Origin: Mycetocola reblochoni REB411 | GTDB taxonomy: Bacteria; Actinomycetota; Actinomycetes; Actinomycetales; Microbacteriaceae | DNA: 57,762 nt | Assembly: GCF_900163835.1 (NCBI RefSeq) | Contig: NZ_FUKR01000002.1 | Location: forward strand, 1 to 57,762 | Reading direction: 5' to 3' | In this document: positions 55,901 to 57,762 of the stretch, piece by piece | Numbering within the stretch: the stretch's first letter is position 1 | Layout: each line of letters opens with the position of its first letter | Notes under the pieces: model-generated | The model's input: only the letters and a program-made list of their open reading frames with translations | The model's database searches: none | What the model was told of the DNA's origin: nothing | Translations under genes and position numbers: made by a program

Positions 55901-57762
55901 GTCCGAAGGAGTCGTGCCCGCGGGGGTGGCCGTCTGGACCGCGTCCGCGTCCGCGTCGAACCTGATGCCCGACTCGGGTGCGATGCTCGACGCCTCCGGC
56001 GCGTCGGAGGATGCTGAGACGGTTGACGTGTCGTCTGCCTCTGGGCGCACCGACGCATCCGACGGTTCCGGGAGCACCGATGTGCCGGGGATCTCGGGCT
56101 TCGCCGACGCCTCCGCGACACTCTCGGCCGTGTCCGCGAGCTCTGTTTCGCCGGTGCCACCGTGGTCGGCGATCAGGTGAGCGCCGTCCGGCGCGGTCGC
56201 GACCGGGGTCGCCTCCGTCGCTGATGCCACCGCCCCTGTCGCGGTCTCGGAGCCCGTGCTGGTCCCGGGGCTGGACGCCTGCTCCCGGCCACCGTCCGGG
56301 GCCGCAACGTCGGGGCCCCCGTCCGGCGTGGCGTCCATGCGCGTTCCCGTCCCGGGGTCGGCGGTGGACGTCGCGGGGGTGGCCCTCATCTCCGCGACCG
56401 TCGGGTCGGAGACGCCTCCCTCGGGCGAGGTGCCGGACGTGCCCGCGGAGCCGGACTCGTCCGCCGTGAGCGCCGCCCCCGCGGTGTCCGCGGTGCTCAC
56501 CGCCTCCGTGGGCCCCACCGCGTCCGCCGTGAGCGCCGCCCCCGCGGTGTCCGCGGTGCTCACCGCCTCCGTGGGCCCCACCGTGTCCGCCGTGCGCGCC
56601 GCCCCCGCGGTGTCCGCGGTGCTCACCGCCTCCGTGGGCCCCACCGCGTCCGCCGTGAGCGCCGCCCCCGCGGTGTCCGCGGTGCTCACCGCCTCCGTGG
56701 GCCCCACCGCGTCCGCCGTGAGCGCCGCCCCCGCGGTGTCCGCGGTGCTCACCGCCTCCGTGGGCCCCACCGTGTCCGCCGTGCCCACCGCGTCGGCAGC
56801 AACCGCGGGGGATGATGCGTCCGCTGCCGCGGACGTGCCGACCGTGTCTGCTGTGCCCGCGGTCGGCTCCGTGGACGCCGTGCCCGCCAGGGGCGGCGCG
56901 GGCTCCCCGGACACGATGCCGGGCTCCGTCCCCGTTCCGGTTCCGCTGGCCGGAGGCTCCGCGGCGGCCGACATCGCACCGATGATCGGTGCCTTCGGCC
57001 TTGCGCCGACCGTGTCGGTCGTCACCGAGGCCGCAACCGTCCGGTCAACGGCGGAGGCGGTCGTCTCGGCGACGGCCGCGGCGACCGTGGAGGGGCCCCC
57101 CGTTCCTTCGACCGCACCCGCCTCAGTCGCACCCGTCTCGGCGTGCGCACTCGACCGAGCGCCCAGGGCACCCGGGGTCACGACGCCCGCCTCGGCGACG
57201 CGCGTGTCAGCCGCACCCGTGCCAGCCGCACCCGCCTCAGTCGCACCCGTCTCGGCCACGCCTGTGTCAGTCGCAGCCGTGTCAGCCGCAGCCGTGTCGG
57301 CCACGCGCCCCGTTCGGCTGGCCCCTGACACCGTCGCGGGCGCCGCGGGCACGGGTGTCATCGGCGTGGTGATCACGGATGGCGCATCGGATGCCGCGGT
57401 CTGCGCAGTTGGCTCCGGAGCAGCCGACGCGGCCCACCCCGGAGCAGCGGGAACGGGAGCAGGAGTGGACGTGGAAGTGGAAGTGGGAGTGGAAGTGGAT
57501 GGAGCAGCCGCAGCGGCAGCCGCAGCCGCAGCCGCAGCCGCAGCATCGGGGCCAGTCGCCGTGAGCGCAGCGGCAGGAACAGCAGACGGCGCAGCCGAGG
57601 GCGCAGCGGCAGACGCCGCAGGAAGAGAAGAGGACACGGCCGGCGCGACCAAACCGGACCCGGCCGGGCCGGGAACCGTCGGGGCGGCGTCTCCGGGCGT
57701 GCGCCCGTCCGCCCCAGCACTGGCCGACGCCCCGCCACTCGCCGCCACGCCGTCCGAGGACT
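49952..57762 (-). CDS. Giant repeat-rich protein, N-terminus beyond the window
   Basis: 2602 residues are visible, and the frame stays open to the right edge, so the true start lies outside. The visible first ~750 residues are Ala/Thr/Pro/Glu-rich low complexity with several tandem repeats. A small helical region (LVSAIEQQLIGGGMPDAV, HALGLGENPTVAELAAAW; DNA about 55230-55505) follows. Then come about six beta-rich modules of 100-170 residues, each holding a hydroxyl/His-rich hairpin-like run: STAVSHGQSATSELGVGG, TVAHKSEMSTESKTSQRL, SEYSTGTTVSHGSAQDTV, TTERVSGATTKTTRYTQV, TLSHTVGSSHGGGTAVKS, STESSTEVSTSEKHRHGG. Two modules close with GLxVPxxxR (AVERGLHVPDEVR, YRANGLEVPEALR). The C-terminus is acidic and carries no toxin domain I recognise. 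It resembles giant actinobacterial proteins of unknown function that occur beside AAA+ genes; that match is from memory. Confidence 0.75.
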   Translation of the reverse strand, partial: SSDGVAASGGASASAGADGRTPGDAAPTVPGPAGSGLVAPAVSSSLPAASAAAPSAAPSAVPAAALTATGPDAAAAAAAAAAAAAAPSTSTPTSTSTSTPAPVPAAPGWAASAAPEPTAQTAASDAPSVITTPMTPVPAAPATVSGASRTGRVADTAAADTAATDTGVAETGATEAGAAGTGAADTRVAEAGVVTPGALGARSSAHAETGATEAGAVEGTGGPSTVAAAVAETTASAVDRTVAASVTTDTVGARPKAPIIGAMSAAAEPPASGTGTGTEPGIVSGEPAPPLAGTASTEPTAGTADTVGTSAAADASSPAVAADAVGTADTVGPTEAVSTADTAGAALTADAVGPTEAVSTADTAGAALTADAVGPTEAVSTADTAGAARTADTVGPTEAVSTADTAGAALTADAVGPTEAVSTADTAGAALTADESGSAGTSGTSPEGGVSDPTVAEMRATPATSTADPGTGTRMDATPDGGPDVAAPDGGREQASSPGTSTGSETATGAVASATEATPVATAPDGAHLIADHGGTGETELADTAESVAEASAKPEIPGTSVLPEPSDASVRPEADDTSTVSASSDAPEASSIAPESGIRFDADADAVQTATPAGTTPSDTTLADTTPVDATPVDATSADTTPASTTPASTTPASTTPASTAAANTPASADAASTPPVESGTPRTDHSAVPGPDNTGALNAGHSGVAQADGSPHPSGPPDATPAPVETSRPAPDQGPPPVAETADAGSPPAAGYPWEAMLAGQPLPIVSVDADGHARLVSAIEQQLIGGGMPDAVAADGVRHALGLGENPTVAELAAAWRSALDDGGISVDGHRVGLRVDQLADAVPAAAAPDDGAAPAAADGAAAADGAAAADGAAPADGAAPADGAAPAPAATAAPADGYTRTTSAEASSKSGANHSRRIEVQLQMGHSAAPVFPTASVTAATTRAEDVSVKEALKGSLTATAVAEGLPATASIRLVDADPAPRAEAAADIALDTVVPVDVRLSVPELRQVDAAAQPQPVGTPTPARAGDEGTGTPPDAAPDRPRGVDLRDVDPVRISHLDIGGSRHRDASTLDAAGRLLLADGDVTETVGPHRLRTVATEPPTVTFVALADGSTSRTRSTAVSHGQSATSELGVGGGARGSAGGSIVRAGGVADLGLSGQNGRSTDEKHTRTRRSDDEVAVFSISRTLRRETPPAGVLGSAVASAFGRRADARSEEFVVRTRLELSVAEAVERGLHVPDEVRRGAVQAPAAATRTVDRSAAPGAGTAGTDAAAADAAVDADSAVAAVADPGTVAPVVADPGTVAPAVADPAAADRAAAARTTTDVDPARDTVESVPADLVDRLVDALHLSGRGAEAVRAAFSGRNGVEALHRAATDTTTVVWSEKGRTHRIELTADMRFGELLSRRADATLGTEHTVAHKSEMSTESKTSQRLYAGAQLLIPAGGRSSIGTGTAGVAFGIQSTAKNSTSHTDKEQHGAEGTGTVSRRAAATELRAVHRSTAEPSIWQRWLLGGRQFGGSAEDRLRVHDEGARIPLDGTARVRREDGGGTVLPPGPAPAPGAGGRTVAGDGDGDGTVFAAIDAAQLGPFATVDRVEGARQHAELVEAALSKRSGALAGNGGYRTPLGSGNFSSWGATAITVGGDEHSFTLSPLTRPGSTTEPVVARLAGADGLAAVAEAGLRGDGLGTGALVLPGTLGDLRGSVTVRQSLANPVVVETRTGRTLSRGHAAEHAVARSSERSVTLGADGTVRVTPLTSRPGMMAQLALKLGLSHGRSRDSEYSTGTTVSHGSAQDTVVLRFDARRVYSPTLTIAGMGMRRDFAAATLTRFEPGSVDVELPVSDAVAFYRANGLEVPEALRPAAEGSAAPDVPGAAEGGDAAAGADAVAGVVDAAPVPADAAIADDPGDPLNLGDPLDPGDPLDPLRAHSDAAVSSVVSDGLDAAARTRISERAHTAGLSPEDIDLVLARVDRLVNAPAGSPFLRDALVEPGRVLVPLAPGRLHQRVASIEVTVSSRTEDGPRGARPPARLEGRTMTTERVSGATTKTTRYTQVTAGLDARAGLHVAPTETRGRVTGGEVAGQLGVTPLSRRWDRSATGTPLPSLTVTAEHSTLEHSSHPVDIGLRIDVHEHLAGAADALTPRAVSGGTTTSLGSYGVPATLDVVAPAGTPAAAPASDAGVENPADRAGAAAAAADADAGPSTTVPLSDTGAWRPLRWEADGAAAVREAVAGLLGDRAAARQGDVYDDALRTVLSGTSLFSALPSIIGGREHRIDGLIARHGAFRDRRVSITVSGGIADPAVRRGAVAPETTLSHTVGSSHGGGTAVKSGTEAGAAAAGSVTGRPGPDTLTGTVLPSVRLSEGRSTESSTEVSTSEKHRHGGESAIVDAELRLTVRVEVDNSTPVGRAADRLRGGSGPQEVTVSSPVVLQMWAQQLEALGLVGGPGLEPGDGVEAERVPVPATEPEPEPEPEPVHGGTAAGLEPGDPADGPEPDDVFADYLLFQDLLGLADTAPSAPSTAPLHGAGHAVPPGDVQAVAAVEPSPVAPSESSTAAAVEASPGAPVEDGLVDVQELFDSAFAEAEADATSGDVLPGDGSRPPGR
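55098..55205. repeat. Six-copy 18-nt repeat in the giant gene
   Basis: GCGCCGTCGGCAGGGGCG-type units in tandem, encoding DGAAPA/DGAAAA hexapeptides between the helical region and the first beta-rich module. Confidence 0.85.
55779..55840. repeat. 15-nt repeat coding PASTT in the giant gene
   Basis: Four near-identical GCTCGCGGGAGTCGT units encode PASTT; degenerate copies (PVDAT, ADTTP types) extend to about 55920. Confidence 0.85.
56463..56777. repeat. Five-copy 63-nt repeat in the giant gene
   Basis: Five head-to-tail copies of a 63-nt unit (start GCCGTGAGCGCCGCCCCCGC), nearly identical at DNA level, encoding the 21-residue unit GPTEAVSTADTAGAALTADA plus V. One copy has two substitutions. 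Confidence 0.95.
57507..57545. repeat. GCAGCC hexamer run coding poly-Ala
   Basis: A run of GCAGCC/GCAGCG units encodes about 13 alanines in the giant protein, flanked on the C-terminal side by a Ser/Thr/Pro dipeptide run (GTGGAA-type units at about 57466-57505). Confidence 0.85.

Noticed and set aside
40695-57762. Type VII (ESX) secretion system.
   Set aside because: Only the CbxX/EccA-like AAA+ domains fit. No WXG100, EccB, EccC, EccD or mycosin is in the window; genes beyond the right edge could change this.

Overview
The window is very GC-rich chromosomal DNA from an actinobacterium. The folate/FtsH/lysS gene chain, the tilS-hpt pair, a ClgR-type site before clpC, GTG starts and 4-bp stop/start overlaps point to Micrococcales, probably Microbacteriaceae or a close relative. 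That placement is inferred from gene order and protein character, not from a database search.

Left part (1-24 kb), mostly core genes: a VOC/glyoxalase-like protein, tRNA-Ser(CGA), radA, an SseB-like protein and a membrane-anchored BsuPI-like protein. Next come a large cell-wall-anchored nuclease/5'-nucleotidase with a PHO-box-like promoter element, a short argA-type acetyltransferase, clpC with a ClgR-type operator, cls, and a 58-residue membrane protein. A minus-strand chain then runs ftsH-folE-folP-folB-folK-DUF3180-PH-PH-DUF2520-lysS, with most stop and start codons overlapping. The panC gene that often sits between the DUF2520 gene and lysS is absent.

Middle (24-35 kb): a six-gene plus-strand carotenoid operon (crtE, crtB, crtI, a CruF-acyltransferase fusion, a family-2 glycosyltransferase, a second CrtI-type desaturase). 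It sits between hpt and ftsH, which are usually neighbours. No cyclase is present, so the expected product is an acyclic hydroxylated C40 carotenoid glycoside that may be fatty-acylated. tilS and hpt follow on the minus strand, separated by a 17-nt tandem repeat. Then come ppa and tRNAs Glu, Asp and Phe.

Accessory part (35-57.8 kb): a hipBA module, then a two-component locus with an intact histidine kinase facing a degenerate kinase paralogue plus a LuxR-type regulator. After that lies a locus I cannot match to a named system. It has a membrane-spanning Hsp70-like protein with an ExoP-type outer domain, an ECF sigma factor without an adjacent anti-sigma gene, and a beta-helix protein fused to two CbxX-type AAA+ domains. 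It continues with a 157-residue protein, a 1007-residue protein with an ADP-ribosyltransferase-like tail, and a giant repeat-rich protein cut by the right window edge. The last four are co-oriented and closely packed. Working idea (inference): a surface-associated or secreted giant-protein system with dedicated AAA+ and Hsp70-like machinery and its own sigma factor.
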